From the NCBI GenBank assembly GCA_963847515.1, contig CAWKAA010000005.1:2108001-2172000 (forward strand): a stretch of DNA of 64,000 nt. The letters are read 5' to 3'. Source of the DNA: QHXW01 sp963847515. GTDB lineage: Bacteria > Acidobacteriota > Terriglobia > Bryobacterales > Bryobacteraceae. Positions 9,184-18,322 of this stretch are shown piece after piece. The translations under genes and the position numbers were made by a program. Below the pieces are notes generated by a model. That model had not been told where the DNA came from. It ran no database searches and saw only the letters and a program-made list of their open reading frames with translations. Positions within the stretch are counted from its first letter, which is position 1. Every line of letters starts with the position of its first letter.

Positions 9184-11616
9184 CTACTCCTGCCGCAGCA
9201 CGGCATTTGGGTCGAGACGCGATGCCCGCCGCGCCGGAGCATACGCGCCCACCCCCGCCGCGGCCACTAGCCCGGCTGTCACCAGCGCCACAAAGAGCAG
9301 ATTGAACGACGGCACGCCCACCGCGGCGGTGACCGCTTTGCTCGCTAGCAGGCAAAGCACCAGACCAATCGATACTCCGGCGCCCGCCAGCACCATTCCC
9401 TGTTTCCTCACCATGCCCAGCACTCCGGAGCGGTCGGCGCCGATCGACATGCGGATTCCGATCTCCCGGGCCCCGCAGGCTTACTGAGTACGACATCAGA
9501 CCGTAGAGGCCTACCATCGCCAGGATCAGCCCGAGCAGCCCCATCGCTCCGATAGCGTTTGTCAGAATTCCGAGGGTCTTGGTGGCACGCTGGTCGAAGA
9601 CTTCTTCCATGGTGCGGACGCCGTACATCGGCTGGCCGGCATCTAGCGAGCGGACTATTTCGCGTAACGGTGCGGCCGCCGCGCTTGAGGGACCGGCGGT
9701 CTCGACCAGTATGGTCATGGCCTGCTGCGGATTTTGGGAAAGCGGCCGGTAGAGGTATTCAAGGGGCGGCTCGACCAGGAAGAAATATTTGCTCTGTCGA
9801 GCCACACCGACGATCTCCATTACCTCGTCCTTGTCACCTGTTAGCCGGAGGCGCTTGCCGATAGGACTCTGGTTGGGATAATACTTGCGCGCGAACAGCT
9901 CATTCACAATGGCCACCGGCCGGGATTCGGCCCGGTCCGTCTCCTGGAAGCCACGGCCCTGCATGATCGGTACGTTGAGCGCGTCAAAGTAGCCGTCGCT
10001 CACCGTGTTCGACGCTATGCTAATGGCCTCGGTTCCAGGCGGCATCTTGACACCTTCCGGAACCAACCGGCTGATGTCACCTCCCGGCAGCATCGGCACC
10101 ACTTGCGTAAGGGCCGCGGATTTCACGCCCGTGAGGTTCCGGGTTCTCTCCAGCAGCAGCTTGTAGAATTCCTTGGTCCGCTCCGGCGTGTATCTCGCCA
10201 GGGCAGGATTGAAGCTGGCCATAAGCAGATGGTTGGTACGGAAACCGGCGGGCCTGGAAATCACAATCGATGCGCCGCGGTAAGCCTGTGTCGCGAAAAC
10301 CAGGAGCAGCAGGGCACCCGCCACCTGCGCAATTACCAGCATGTTTCTTCCCAGCAGGCGCCGGCCCTTGCCTTCATCGCCCTTGCCGGACTTCAGCGCC
10401 GGAACCAGGTCAGGATGGCTACTCTGCAACGCCGGCGCCAGTCCAAACAAAAGGGCGCTCGCCACGGAGGCGAATATGGTGAAGAGCAGCACCCGCGGGT
10501 CCAGCCTTACGTCCAGCACAACCGGCACGTCTGTAGGAAATCTCATCTGCGAAAACAGATCGGCGCCGGCCGTCGCTACCAGCAGGCCCAGCGCTCCGCC
10601 GAGCACCGCGATCACCAGGCTCTCTGTCAATAGTTGCCGGATCAGCTTGCCCCGGCCCGCCCCGATCGCCAGCCGGATAGCGATCTCGCGCGACCGCGCC
10701 CGCGCGCGACTCAATTGGATATTCATCACGTTCGCGCAGGCGATCAGCAAAACCACGCCGGCCAGTGCCAGCAGGAAAAACACCAACGCGGCGTCGAGCG
10801 GATCTTGCTTGAGCCTGGCTCGCACGTCTTTATCGGCCACCATGGAGCAGGTTCGATTCGTCGCCGGGTATGTCTGCGCCAGTTGTTGCGCGACGACCCT
10901 GGCCTCGGCCGCGGCTTGGGCCACGCTGACCCCCGCTTTTAGCCGCCCGAATACAGTCATGCCGCGGTTGTCTCGCTTCTCCAGCATGCTTTGCCGCAGG
11001 TCGTCCTGCAGGCGGGGCCCCATCGCCAGAGGCACAAAGAGGGCGGAGCGAACCAGTCCATTCGAGCCGGTGAACGACTCCGGTGTCACTCCGATCACGG
11101 TAAAAGGAATGTTGTTCAGAAAGATGGTTTTCCCGATGACGTTGGGATCCGAGGCGAAACCCGCGCGCCACAGTTCGTAACCCAGGACGACCACCGCGTC
11201 GCGGCCGGGCACGCGGTCTTCCTCGGGCCGGAAAGGCCGCCCCAATGCCAGCGGCACATCTAGTACGCGGAAGAAATCGCTGCTCACCAACTCACCGAAT
11301 TTCATCTGCGGCAGCGCGCCTTTTTCGGTTGCGAATCCGAACTGGGAGTATTGGGAAGCCAACAGTCCCGTATAGGATTTGTTCCGGTCGCGGAGGTTCT
11401 TGAAATCCGGATAGGACAGCCCGGAGTACTGGAAGATCCCGCCGATGGCCTCGCCCCGCAATTGCGACTGAACCACGATGAGATCGGAACCATGCGGGAC
11501 CGGCAGTGGCCGCAGCAGAAGGGCGTCTGCCAGGCTGAACATGGCCGAGTTGGCCCCGATTCCCAAAGCCAGCGAAACGATGGCTACCAGAGCGAACCCC
11601 GAAGGTCATCGAGCAT
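9184..11616 (-). pseudogene. ADOP-type (MacB-like) ABC transporter permease, damaged at both ends
   Basis: This is a member of the acidobacterial ADOP permease family, related to MacB, with FtsX-like transmembrane domains and a periplasmic MacB domain. Seen on the minus strand are LALGIGANSAMFSLADALLL, the MacB_PCD region, FtsX domain 1 (LIACANVMNIQLSRARARSRE) and FtsX domain 2 (GLYGLMSYSVS). There it breaks: the continuation EIGIRMSIGADRSGV lies in another frame (ending at 9184) and is rejoined by removing one base from the CCCC at 9471-9474. At the 5' end, MLDDL at 11616 and PSGFALVAIVSLALG are out of phase, with about nine residues missing, so there is probably a short deletion. The second lesion suggests a genuine pseudogene. 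These permeases probably export peptides or lipids; the substrate is unknown. Confidence 0.75.
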
Positions 11617-11818
11617 GCGTTGTTAATAGCACGCTGCCTGCCGGGTCGCGGAGCAGGTATCTGCTAGCAAATGCAGCGCGCGACCCCGCCCGCATCGGCG
11701 GGCTGCCGTCCGTTTTTGGGACTCAAAGCTTCGTTGGCGGACGCCTGCGTGGTTTTGGACTGCTGTTGGCTCAAGGCATGAGTTCTCCGGTGAACTGGCA
11801 TGACTTGTGTTGTGGACG

Positions 11819-12000
11819 CGGGGGATTGCTTTCCCAACTGGCGCGCCACCTGCTCCATCCCGCCTTCGTCTGGATATCTGGTGATGCCAGCTAGACTGAC
11901 ACGACGGCTTTCCAGGTAGATGAAGAACAAGACATGCCGAGCGTCCATAATACCCTGCATCATCACTGTTTCGGATTTTTGGCCATACGGGGATGGCGCA
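11819..12000 (-). pseudogene. Integrase-core transposase remnant
   Basis: The minus-strand frame contains HVLFFIYLESRRVSLAGITR followed by P and then MEQVARQL. This matches the rve integrase-core segment of transposases that reads roughly VLFFIDLxTRRVxLAGVTxxP and then TQQARNL. Only about 60 residues are recognisable; the first catalytic Asp region and the C-terminus are absent. The remainder of the open frame, up to 12104, has no visible similarity. It marks past insertion next to the broken permease. The limits are approximate. Confidence 0.5.
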
Positions 12001-12187
12001 TAGCCTTTTCTGCATCCTCCATCTATGATCGTCATCTCATATTTAAGGCTGTTCGCGTGCGGAAGGAGATCCGCAGTGAATTCAACGGGATGAGGCGAAT
12101 GCATCGGCGATGCAAAGGTCTAGTTGGAATCGCCTCGGTGCGTTTGATGTTATTTACAACACGAGGCATAGAGTAAAAGAATGAGAG

Positions 12188-13105
12188 TTGAACTCTTTCC
12201 CCCCGACTCTGACACAGAGCCGCGTCATTGGGTACGGCATGATCAGGGCTTTCGCAATGATGTTGGGGCCCGGCTCAATTGAGTGGGGCTCGAAGCGTTC
12301 CGCCCTGGAAAAGTTCGACTACGAGGCGTGCGACTTAGCACTGTGCGATCGTCATCAGGGAGAGTGGGTCGGACTCATGAACGTTCCGCATCTGCAGCTC
12401 GGTATTTCCGATGCGGCACTGATGGCTGCCTCTGACGACCCGAATGGCGAGGTCGAACTGCGCCCTCACCGCAAGTTTGCAGACTCCCGACTGGGTGCGC
12501 TGGTTGCGGCCGTTCATGCCGAGATGGTGGCTGGGTTTCCGAGCGGGCGGCTGTTTCTGGATTCTGTCGAACAGGCGATGGCCGTAGCCCTGGTCAATGG
12601 TCAAGCAGTAAGGCACCGTCCTGTGCAGATATCCCGAGGCGGACTAGGCCCAGCGCGCTTGCGAAGGATAAGAGAGTTGGTCCATGCGAAGGTGGAAGAC
12701 GAGTTGAGTCTCGACGAGATGGCGCAATCGGTGGGGTTGAGCACAGCTCATTTCGCGCGGATGTTTCGCAAGTCAACGGGCGAGACCCCGCATCAATTTG
12801 TTCTGCGCCAAAGGCTTGAGCGTGCTAAGGCGATGTTGCGTGCTCCCGATGCGCGAGTATTGGACGTGGCCGTGGCTTGTGGCTTCAAGACCCAGCAGCA
12901 CTTTGCGCAGGTCTTTCGTGATGTCTGTGGAATTAGCCCGACAGGGTATCGCCAGGATTTTCTGGGCTACGAAGCGACTTGCGCGTCGGAAACCTGCTCC
13001 GAAGATACGCCACGCCCAGTGATTGTTGGTTCGCAGCCAGAACTTCACTCTCACGCGTTGCCGTTCACTTCCTTATTGACATCCAGCCCTATCCGGAATT
13101 TGTAA
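12188..13105 (+). CDS. AraC family transcriptional regulator
   Basis: The C-terminal half (residues about 155-260) carries the double helix-turn-helix of AraC regulators: ELSLDEMAQSVGLSTAHFAR then MFRKSTGETPHQFVLRQRLE, and VLDVAVACGFKTQQHFAQVF followed by GISPTGYR. The N-terminal half is an effector-binding domain I cannot assign. The start is uncertain: TTG at 12188 and an ATG at 12239 are in frame, while an ATG at 12181 opens a different frame that ends quickly, so the N-terminus may also have been altered. It precedes the hydrolase and redox cluster in the same direction with a gap of about 400 bases, and could regulate it. The tail after FLGYE looks poorly conserved and may be read-through. 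Confidence 0.8.
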   Translation: MNSFPPTLTQSRVIGYGMIRAFAMMLGPGSIEWGSKRSALEKFDYEACDLALCDRHQGEWVGLMNVPHLQLGISDAALMAASDDPNGEVELRPHRKFADSRLGALVAAVHAEMVAGFPSGRLFLDSVEQAMAVALVNGQAVRHRPVQISRGGLGPARLRRIRELVHAKVEDELSLDEMAQSVGLSTAHFARMFRKSTGETPHQFVLRQRLERAKAMLRAPDARVLDVAVACGFKTQQHFAQVFRDVCGISPTGYRQDFLGYEATCASETCSEDTPRPVIVGSQPELHSHALPFTSLLTSSPIRNL

Positions 13106-13500
13106 CTCATCGCTCCTTGCACTCGCCTCAGCACTGTGTTCTCCGTCAACAATTCTGACTCGGCCACGCCGTAGCTCATTCGAACTCTCGTCGTCGTTTC
13201 CTCAAGACAAACTCCAGACTCAGGCGTAAGTCGTTGGAGTTCTCTCTCGGGGAGCATGAATTCAGCAAGATTCCGACCATCCAGCAGAAATCCGCACAAG
13301 TCCGTTTCCGATGTGCAGTTTAATCAGGTTGTGAGCAGAGCACAGCGTCAACAAACCGGACACCAGATCGACTGATTATTGTTTGCCGGCGATCAAGGAG
13401 GCCAACCCCATTGCGCTCGGCCGGTCGGTCCATCTTTCCAATCCAAAGCGCCCAGTAGTCGAGCGCTGTCCGTCGGCACCAAAGATTCAGTCATCGGAAT
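13106..13500. other. Intergenic region with an HNH scrap, otherwise empty
   Basis: Between the AraC gene and the first enzyme of the cluster. A minus-strand open frame at 13051-13299 has no recognisable features. The only fragment I can interpret is the HNH remnant listed separately. A promoter for the downstream cluster probably lies here, but I cannot place its boxes with confidence. Confidence 0.4.
13262..13380 (-). pseudogene. Possible HNH endonuclease C-terminal scrap
   Basis: Read on the minus strand, the sequence gives LLTLCSAHNLIKLHIGNG followed by LVRISAGW and a stop at 13262-13264. This resembles the end of HNH nucleases found in many mobile contexts (NLLTLCxxHHxxxHxGG). The Cys/His core is incomplete, and the N-terminal part is missing. 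It is weak evidence on its own, but it fits the decayed character of the 8.6-13.4 kb stretch. Confidence 0.3.
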
Positions 13501-13517
13501 AGAAAAGGAGATACGCC

Positions 13518-14381
13518 ATGCCGTACGTTACAGCCGGAAAAGAAAATTCTGGCGACATCGAGCTTTACTACGAAGACCACGGCTCGGGGCAACCCCTTGT
13601 CCTGATCCACGGATACCCATTGAGCGGTGCTTCGTGGGAGAAACAACTGCCCGTCTTGCTGGAGGCCGGTTACAGGGTCATCACCTACGACCGCAGAGGC
13701 TTCGGCAAATCCAGCCAGCCGGCCACGGGCTACAACTACGACACCTTCGCGGAGGACCTTCACAAACTGGTCACCCAGCTGAAGCTGCACGATTTCACCT
13801 TGGTCGGCTTCTCCATGGGAGGAGGCGAGGTAGCCCGATACCTGGGGAAGTACGGTTCCAAGGGTGTGAGCAAAGCCGTGATCATTTCCGGGGTGCCGCC
13901 GTACCTGCTCAAGACGGCCGACAACCCGGAGGGCGTGGATGGCAGCGTGTTTGCCGGGATCGAAAAAGCCGTGGCCGCCGACCGCTATGCATTCTTCAGC
14001 GGCTTCTTCCAGAATTTCTACAACACCGACCAATTCTTGGGGAAGCGTGTCAGCGAACAAGCGATTCAGGCCAGTTGGAACGTCGCGGCGGGCGCCTCCG
14101 CCACCGCCAGCCTGGCATGCGTCGCAGCCTGGCACGAAGACTTCCGCGAGGACCTGGCGCGCATCGATGTGCCCACGCTGGTGATTCAAGGGGATGCCGA
14201 CCGCATCCTACCTATCGCGGCTACGGGACTGCGCACCGCGAAGCTCATCAAAGGAGCACGCCAGGTGGTGGTGAAGGACGGTCCGCATTGCATCCCGTGG
14301 ACTCACGCGGAAGAAGTAAACACCGAATTGCTGAGCTTCCTGGGCGAGACGGCCGGCATCCTGCAAAAGGATGTTGCCTAG
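13518..14381 (+). CDS. Cofactor-free chloroperoxidase-type alpha/beta hydrolase
   Basis: A 287-residue alpha/beta hydrolase of the non-haem haloperoxidase/esterase group. The triad is visible: Ser99 in the elbow GFSMGG, Asp228 in GDADRI, and His257 in GPHC. The oxyanion signature is LIHGYPLSGASW and the family string YDRRGFGKSSQP is present. The ATG at 13518 follows AAGGAG with ideal spacing. No signal peptide is present, so it is cytoplasmic. Members hydrolyse esters and, with peroxide and an organic acid, halogenate substrates in vitro; the physiological role is usually hydrolysis. It opens a run of plus-strand genes for redox and degradation functions. Confidence 0.85.
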   Translation: MPYVTAGKENSGDIELYYEDHGSGQPLVLIHGYPLSGASWEKQLPVLLEAGYRVITYDRRGFGKSSQPATGYNYDTFAEDLHKLVTQLKLHDFTLVGFSMGGGEVARYLGKYGSKGVSKAVIISGVPPYLLKTADNPEGVDGSVFAGIEKAVAADRYAFFSGFFQNFYNTDQFLGKRVSEQAIQASWNVAAGASATASLACVAAWHEDFREDLARIDVPTLVIQGDADRILPIAATGLRTAKLIKGARQVVVKDGPHCIPWTHAEEVNTELLSFLGETAGILQKDVA

Positions 14382-14423
14382 CCTCCCGCCCGCGTCCGAA
14401 TTCATTTGAAAAGGAGAACTCAC

Positions 14424-15140
14424 ATGAAACTCAAAACAGTTTTGTGCGACAAAACCCGTAGCACGGGTTGTTTCCAGAAACACCCGGCACTACATGTCGC
14501 AGCCGTCGTTGTGCTGGCCGCGCAGGTAATTCCAAATATCGCCTGGGCCCAGGCGCAGCCAGCCCCGCCGCTTTCCGGTGTTCTGGGAAAGGTCCAGTCT
14601 TTTACCGGCAGTTCGCTCGACGTTGCGACAGCTTCAGGCGTCGTCCACGTTACGGTCACGCAGCCCCTCGCAACCTACAAGCAGATACCGTCGGATTTGA
14701 GCCATGTCGCCTCAACCTCTTATGTCGGCGTGGCATCCGTGCAGCAGGCGGACGGCACAGAACTCGCGAAGCAGGTCATAATCTTTCCCAAGGAACTGCG
14801 CGGGGCGGCGGAAGGTAGTGTTCTGCTGGATGCGCCAGGCGCAACCACTCACAACAGAATGACAAACGGCTCCGTCTCTCGGCCTGCCGTTTCGCACTCC
14901 CGCATGACGAATGGCACGGTACAGAAGGGCAGCGGTAGCACTCTGGTGGTTCGATATCAGGACGGCTCGCAGACGATTTCGGTACCTGCCGGTGTCCCGG
15001 TTACGCTAGTTGCAAAAGAAACAGTGACCTTGGGTGCCGGCGATACCGTCTATGCGGCGACCGAGAAGCTGCCGGACGGAACGCTGGCCACGAACAAGAT
15101 CTTTCAATTCGTGGCCGCATCCACAAGCAACGCGCAGTAG
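14424..15140 (+). CDS. Secreted DUF5666-like beta-rich protein
   Basis: The ATG at 14424 follows AAAAGGAG. The 238-residue product has an unusually long signal region, with a charged, Cys-containing N-terminus and then AAVVVLAAQVIPNIAWAQA. The mature part contains repeats of a small-barrel type (GVLGKVQSFTGSSLDVATAS and STLVVRYQDGSQTISVPAGV) typical of DUF5666-like proteins, plus two related segments with the words HNRMTNGSV and HSRMTNGTV, a short internal duplication. No enzyme motif is seen. It lies 11 bases before the cytochrome b gene, so it probably belongs to the same periplasmic redox unit. Its function is unknown. Confidence 0.65.
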   Translation: MKLKTVLCDKTRSTGCFQKHPALHVAAVVVLAAQVIPNIAWAQAQPAPPLSGVLGKVQSFTGSSLDVATASGVVHVTVTQPLATYKQIPSDLSHVASTSYVGVASVQQADGTELAKQVIIFPKELRGAAEGSVLLDAPGATTHNRMTNGSVSRPAVSHSRMTNGTVQKGSGSTLVVRYQDGSQTISVPAGVPVTLVAKETVTLGAGDTVYAATEKLPDGTLATNKIFQFVAASTSNAQ

Positions 15141-15151
15141 AGTGCCGGGAA

Positions 15152-15988
15152 ATGAGCCGTTCCACAACTCCACGTAAAGAATCGATCTCCACGAGCACGC
15201 TAACGGAACAGCCGGGCGCGCTCGTGGCCAAGAGGCATCATCTCCTGGTGTGCTGGAGTCACTGGCTGAATGTGCCGATCCTTCTCGGCCTCATTTTGAG
15301 CGGCATCTCTATTTACTGGAGTTCGCCGATCTATCAGCACAAGCCAGATCCGCATACCGGAAACTTCGATGTGATGGCGGATATCGGGATCTGGATATGC
15401 GCGCATGTGCCCGGACTGCATCACTACAGCAGTCCGCCAGACGGGGTCTACAACCACTTCAGCCTCGGGCCGTATATATTAGCCGCGGCTCTGCGTCTGC
15501 ATTGGTTCTGGGCTTACCTATTTATGCTGAACGGTATGGTATACGTTGCGGGGCTGGTCATGGGAGGCGGATGGCGCGCGTTGCTGCTTCGCCGGACCGA
15601 TCTGCTTGACGCGTTCAGGATGTCCCGGTACTATATAGGATTTCCGTTGGCCAAACTAGCGCGCCGACAATGGCCGCATCCCATTTTCAACACAAAGTAC
15701 AACGCGCTCCAGCGCGCAGCGTACTTCTCTGTTCCGCTCGCCGGTTGCCTTTCAGTCGCTACAGGATGGGCGATTCACAAGCCCATGCAGTTCCATTCGT
15801 TGGGTGCGATATTTGGTGGGTTCGATGCGACGCGCGTTTGGCATTTCTGGCTCATGTGGGTCTTCATCCTTTTCGTCGTCCCCCATGTGATTCTGGTTTT
15901 CACCGACGGGTGGGATACGTTCCGCGGCATGATCGTAGGCTGGTCGGTGAGAGTAAAGCGGTCGGAGCTCACGGCTAATGAACAATAA
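15152..15988 (+). CDS. Cytochrome b (formate dehydrogenase gamma / hydrogenase cytb type)
   Basis: A 278-residue membrane protein with about four to five membrane segments and histidines placed as in di-haem cytochrome b subunits: CWSHWLN near residue 37, LRLHWFWAYLFMLNGMVY, and VWHFWLMWVFILFVVPHVIL. The family passes electrons between the quinone pool and a periplasmic oxidoreductase. The next gene, overlapping by 11 bases, encodes a Tat-exported molybdopterin protein, so the pair probably forms one complex. The start at 15152 has only a weak binding site (GCCGGG). Charged residues LLLRRTDLL and ARRQWPHP mark cytoplasmic or interfacial loops. Which partner donates electrons is not shown by the sequence. 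Confidence 0.8.
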   Translation: MSRSTTPRKESISTSTLTEQPGALVAKRHHLLVCWSHWLNVPILLGLILSGISIYWSSPIYQHKPDPHTGNFDVMADIGIWICAHVPGLHHYSSPPDGVYNHFSLGPYILAAALRLHWFWAYLFMLNGMVYVAGLVMGGGWRALLLRRTDLLDAFRMSRYYIGFPLAKLARRQWPHPIFNTKYNALQRAAYFSVPLAGCLSVATGWAIHKPMQFHSLGAIFGGFDATRVWHFWLMWVFILFVVPHVILVFTDGWDTFRGMIVGWSVRVKRSELTANEQ

Positions 15989-16817
15989 GGCTCGAGGCTT
16001 CTTCGTAGAGCGGCCTCTCCCAACATTCGACGTGGCTCCTCAGGTGCTGCGTCGCCGCACCCGGCGCGACGTTCTGTTGTTTGGGGCTGGGGCGGTGGCA
16101 GCGCTGGCCGGCGCTGGATTTCTCCTGCCACAAAATACGCTCACCCGTCTGGGCCTGCGTCGAAATATGAACTCTCCCGGGAAGGAGTGGCTTCTGAACA
16201 AAGCACTTCGTATCGACGATGACGTGGCAGAAGCACTCTATTCGAGAAATCGTTCGGTGCCCGCCTACACTAAATCGCAGATTACTCCGCTCAAGAACAA
16301 CTACAACGGAGCTACTCCCGATCCTGGGTATATCCCTGGATGGCATCTGACTTTGGACGGGCTGGCCTCCGGCGTGAGCGTCGCCCTCGATATTCGCAGT
16401 CTCATGACTGGCTTCTCGATGCACGAGCAGATTACGCGGCTGGTTTGCGTCGAAGGCTGGAGCGCGATTGCGTGGTGGACCGGTCTGAGATTCGACGATT
16501 TGCTTCGTGCCTACCCACCTGCGTCGCAGGCTAAGTGGGTACGGGTCGAGTCGTCGGTCAATCTCGATGCTTCCGGAGATCCCGACCCCTACTACGTCTC
16601 ACTCGATCTGGCGACGGCCCGCCACCCACAGACGCTACTCGCCACACACTTCAACGGTCAGGCCCTGACTGTGGAGCATGGAGCGCCGCTCCGTCTACTG
16701 GTGCCCGTAAAGCTCGGCTTGAAGAATGTAAAGGCCATTACCAAGCTCACGTATGTTTCGAAAGAGCCAAGAGACTACTGGGCCGAGCGTGGATATTCTG
16801 CCTACGACGGAATCTAA
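15978..16817 (+). CDS. Sulfite-oxidase-fold molybdopterin oxidoreductase (YedY/MsrP-like)
   Basis: A 279-residue protein with a Tat-type leader (RRRTRRDVLLFGAGAVAALA, residues 25-44) and a sulfite-oxidase-like catalytic domain. The molybdenum ligand is probably Cys157 in RLVCVEGWS, followed by WTGLRFDDLL and HGAPLRLLVPVKLGLKNVK, the usual cofactor-contacting strands. Its start overlaps the cytochrome b gene by 11 bases, implying translational coupling. Known relatives (MsrP/YedY) repair oxidised methionine in the periplasm using the haem protein MsrQ. Here the partner is a formate-dehydrogenase-gamma-like cytochrome instead, so the substrate may differ. I would not use the msrP symbol. Confidence 0.8.
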   Translation: MNNKARGFFVERPLPTFDVAPQVLRRRTRRDVLLFGAGAVAALAGAGFLLPQNTLTRLGLRRNMNSPGKEWLLNKALRIDDDVAEALYSRNRSVPAYTKSQITPLKNNYNGATPDPGYIPGWHLTLDGLASGVSVALDIRSLMTGFSMHEQITRLVCVEGWSAIAWWTGLRFDDLLRAYPPASQAKWVRVESSVNLDASGDPDPYYVSLDLATARHPQTLLATHFNGQALTVEHGAPLRLLVPVKLGLKNVKAITKLTYVSKEPRDYWAERGYSAYDGI

Positions 16818-16834
16818 TCAAGGAGAGCAGCCCC

Positions 16835-17146
16835 ATGACTCAACTAACAACGGAACCGGCGTCGCGTCAGCAGCCGGAACAAACAGGCTCAGCAGTCGAG
16901 CGAATCGCTGCCTTTGCCGCTGCGGCTCAGGCGGAGCAGCTGACGAGCGATATCCGCCACCTTTTCAAACGCAATATTCTCGACAGCGTTGGCTGCGCCA
17001 TCGCCGCGCTGCCTACTTCGCGGGAGGTGGGCGCTACGGTTCGAAGGACCACCTCAGGCCAAAGAGCAAGCCGAACTCGAAAGTGCAGTACACGGCACGG
17101 CGCCTGCGGGCGGCCGGGAGGAGAAGAGGATGGAAATGCAAGTTAA
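16835..17146 (+). pseudogene. MmgE/PrpD family N-terminal stub
   Basis: An ATG at 16835 after AAGGAG begins a protein that looks like the N-terminus of an MmgE/PrpD (2-methylcitrate dehydratase/aconitate decarboxylase family) enzyme: ERIAAFAAAAQAEQLTSDI followed by KRNILDSVGCAIAALP. Similarity stops near 17035. The frame then drifts into low-quality sequence and ends at 17146, overlapping the start of the following SDR. Intact relatives are about 450 residues, so roughly 85 percent of the gene has been lost, most likely by deletion between about 17035 and 17130. The intact binding site suggests that the loss is recent. Confidence 0.65.
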
Positions 17147-17861
17147 GCGCAAGACCATGATCGTGACGGGCGCGTCTCAGGGAATCGGCGCCGGCGTCAC
17201 GAAGGCGTTCATCAAGCGCGGTTACAATGTTGTCGCCAATTCGCGCAAGATTTCAGAGTCCGAGTTTGCGCCGACGGACAGGCTTGTCTTGGTCGATGGC
17301 AACATCGGCGAGGCTTCAACCGCCACAAAGATTGCCGCGACAGCGATGAGCACTTTCGGCTCGATCGATGGTGTCGTCAATAACGCCGGCATCTTCTTCT
17401 CGAAGCGGTTTACGGACTACACGGTCCACGATTTCGAACTGCTCTCCGAAACGAATCTGCAGGGCTACATCTACATCACCCAGCTCGCAGTGAAGCAGAT
17501 GCTGGCGCAAAAGACCGGTGGGAGCATCACCGGCATCACGTCGGCGATGGTGGAGCATCCCATCGCCGGAGTCAACGCTTCCGTCCCGATGATCACGAAA
17601 GGTGGCCTGGAGGCGATCACGCGCAGCCTTGCGATGGAGTATGCGAAAGACGGCATCCGCTTCAACGCGGTCGCTCCGGGTATCGTCGATACGCCGATGC
17701 ATGCGAAGGACCCTGACGAGTTCTTGAAAAGCCTGTCGCCGATGGGAATGATCTCGGACGTAGACGACATTGTCGATGCGATCGTGTATCTGACCGAAGC
17801 TCGTCATGTAACCGGGGAGGTGCTGCACGTGGACGCAGGTGCGCACAACGGAAAATGGTAA
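17130..17861 (+). CDS. Short-chain dehydrogenase/reductase with atypical active site
   Basis: A 243-residue classical-length SDR. The cofactor motif is TGASQGIGAG (residues 13-22), NNAG is at 85-88, and the Ser at 138 (GITSAM) is kept. Position 153, where the YxxxK tyrosine should be, is Pro (SVPMITKGG), although Lys157 is kept. So catalysis by the usual mechanism is doubtful; the enzyme may use another residue or be non-catalytic. The ATG at 17130 follows a GGGAGGAGAAGAGG stretch and was chosen over an upstream in-frame start that has no similarity. Its stop overlaps the RidA start by seven bases. It is probably cytoplasmic and cotranscribed with the genes up to 22.9 kb. Confidence 0.8.
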   Translation: MEMQVKRKTMIVTGASQGIGAGVTKAFIKRGYNVVANSRKISESEFAPTDRLVLVDGNIGEASTATKIAATAMSTFGSIDGVVNNAGIFFSKRFTDYTVHDFELLSETNLQGYIYITQLAVKQMLAQKTGGSITGITSAMVEHPIAGVNASVPMITKGGLEAITRSLAMEYAKDGIRFNAVAPGIVDTPMHAKDPDEFLKSLSPMGMISDVDDIVDAIVYLTEARHVTGEVLHVDAGAHNGKW

Positions 17862-18322
17862 ACAACGCAGAAACCAGATTTGCGGCCGCGGGCATTGAAC
17901 TGCCTCCCGCGCCGCCGCCGTTCGGGCCTTACGTGCCTGCGGTCCAAACGGGCAATCTCCTATTCCTGACCGGAATGCTCCCTACGGTGGGCCATGAAGC
18001 CAAATTCCTGGGCCGCGCCGGAAGGGAGTTGAACGCCGAACAAGGCCGAAGGGCTGCGTACGCCGCCGCTCTGAACGTGCTCGCCGTGGCGAGGCAGCAT
18101 CTTGGGTCGCTGGACAGGATCTCGCGAGTGGTGAGGCTCGGAGTCTATATAGCGACAGCCGGGGATTTCTCCGATCATGTGACAGTTGCCGATGCTGCCT
18201 CGGAACTTCTCCGCGACATCTTCGGAGAAGACAAGATGTCGTCGCGCCTGGTGTTCGGAGTGGAGAGTCTTCCGCTCGGGGTGCCGGTCGAGTTGGAAGT
18301 GATCTTTGAGGTTTCCGCCTGA
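17855..18322 (+). CDS. RidA family protein
   Basis: A 155-residue member of the RidA/YjgF/UK114 family, whose members deaminate reactive enamines and imines or have related roles. Seen are the N-terminal PPFGPYVPAVQTGNLLFLTG, the central LGSLDRISRVVRLGVYI, and the C-terminal ending LPLGVPVELEVIFEV. Length fits the longer subfamily (about 150 residues), which often lacks the Arg used for enamine hydrolysis; in this ending I see Gly-Val-Pro-Val-Glu where the short RidA proteins have a conserved Ala-Arg segment. It overlaps both neighbours by a few bases, so it is part of a tight operon. Confidence 0.85.
   Translation: MVNNAETRFAAAGIELPPAPPPFGPYVPAVQTGNLLFLTGMLPTVGHEAKFLGRAGRELNAEQGRRAAYAAALNVLAVARQHLGSLDRISRVVRLGVYIATAGDFSDHVTVADAASELLRDIFGEDKMSSRLVFGVESLPLGVPVELEVIFEVSA

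Noticed and set aside
13051..13299. 82-residue minus-strand frame
   Set aside because: Overlaps the AraC gene end, has no binding site or recognisable motif; only the neighbouring HNH scrap could be interpreted.
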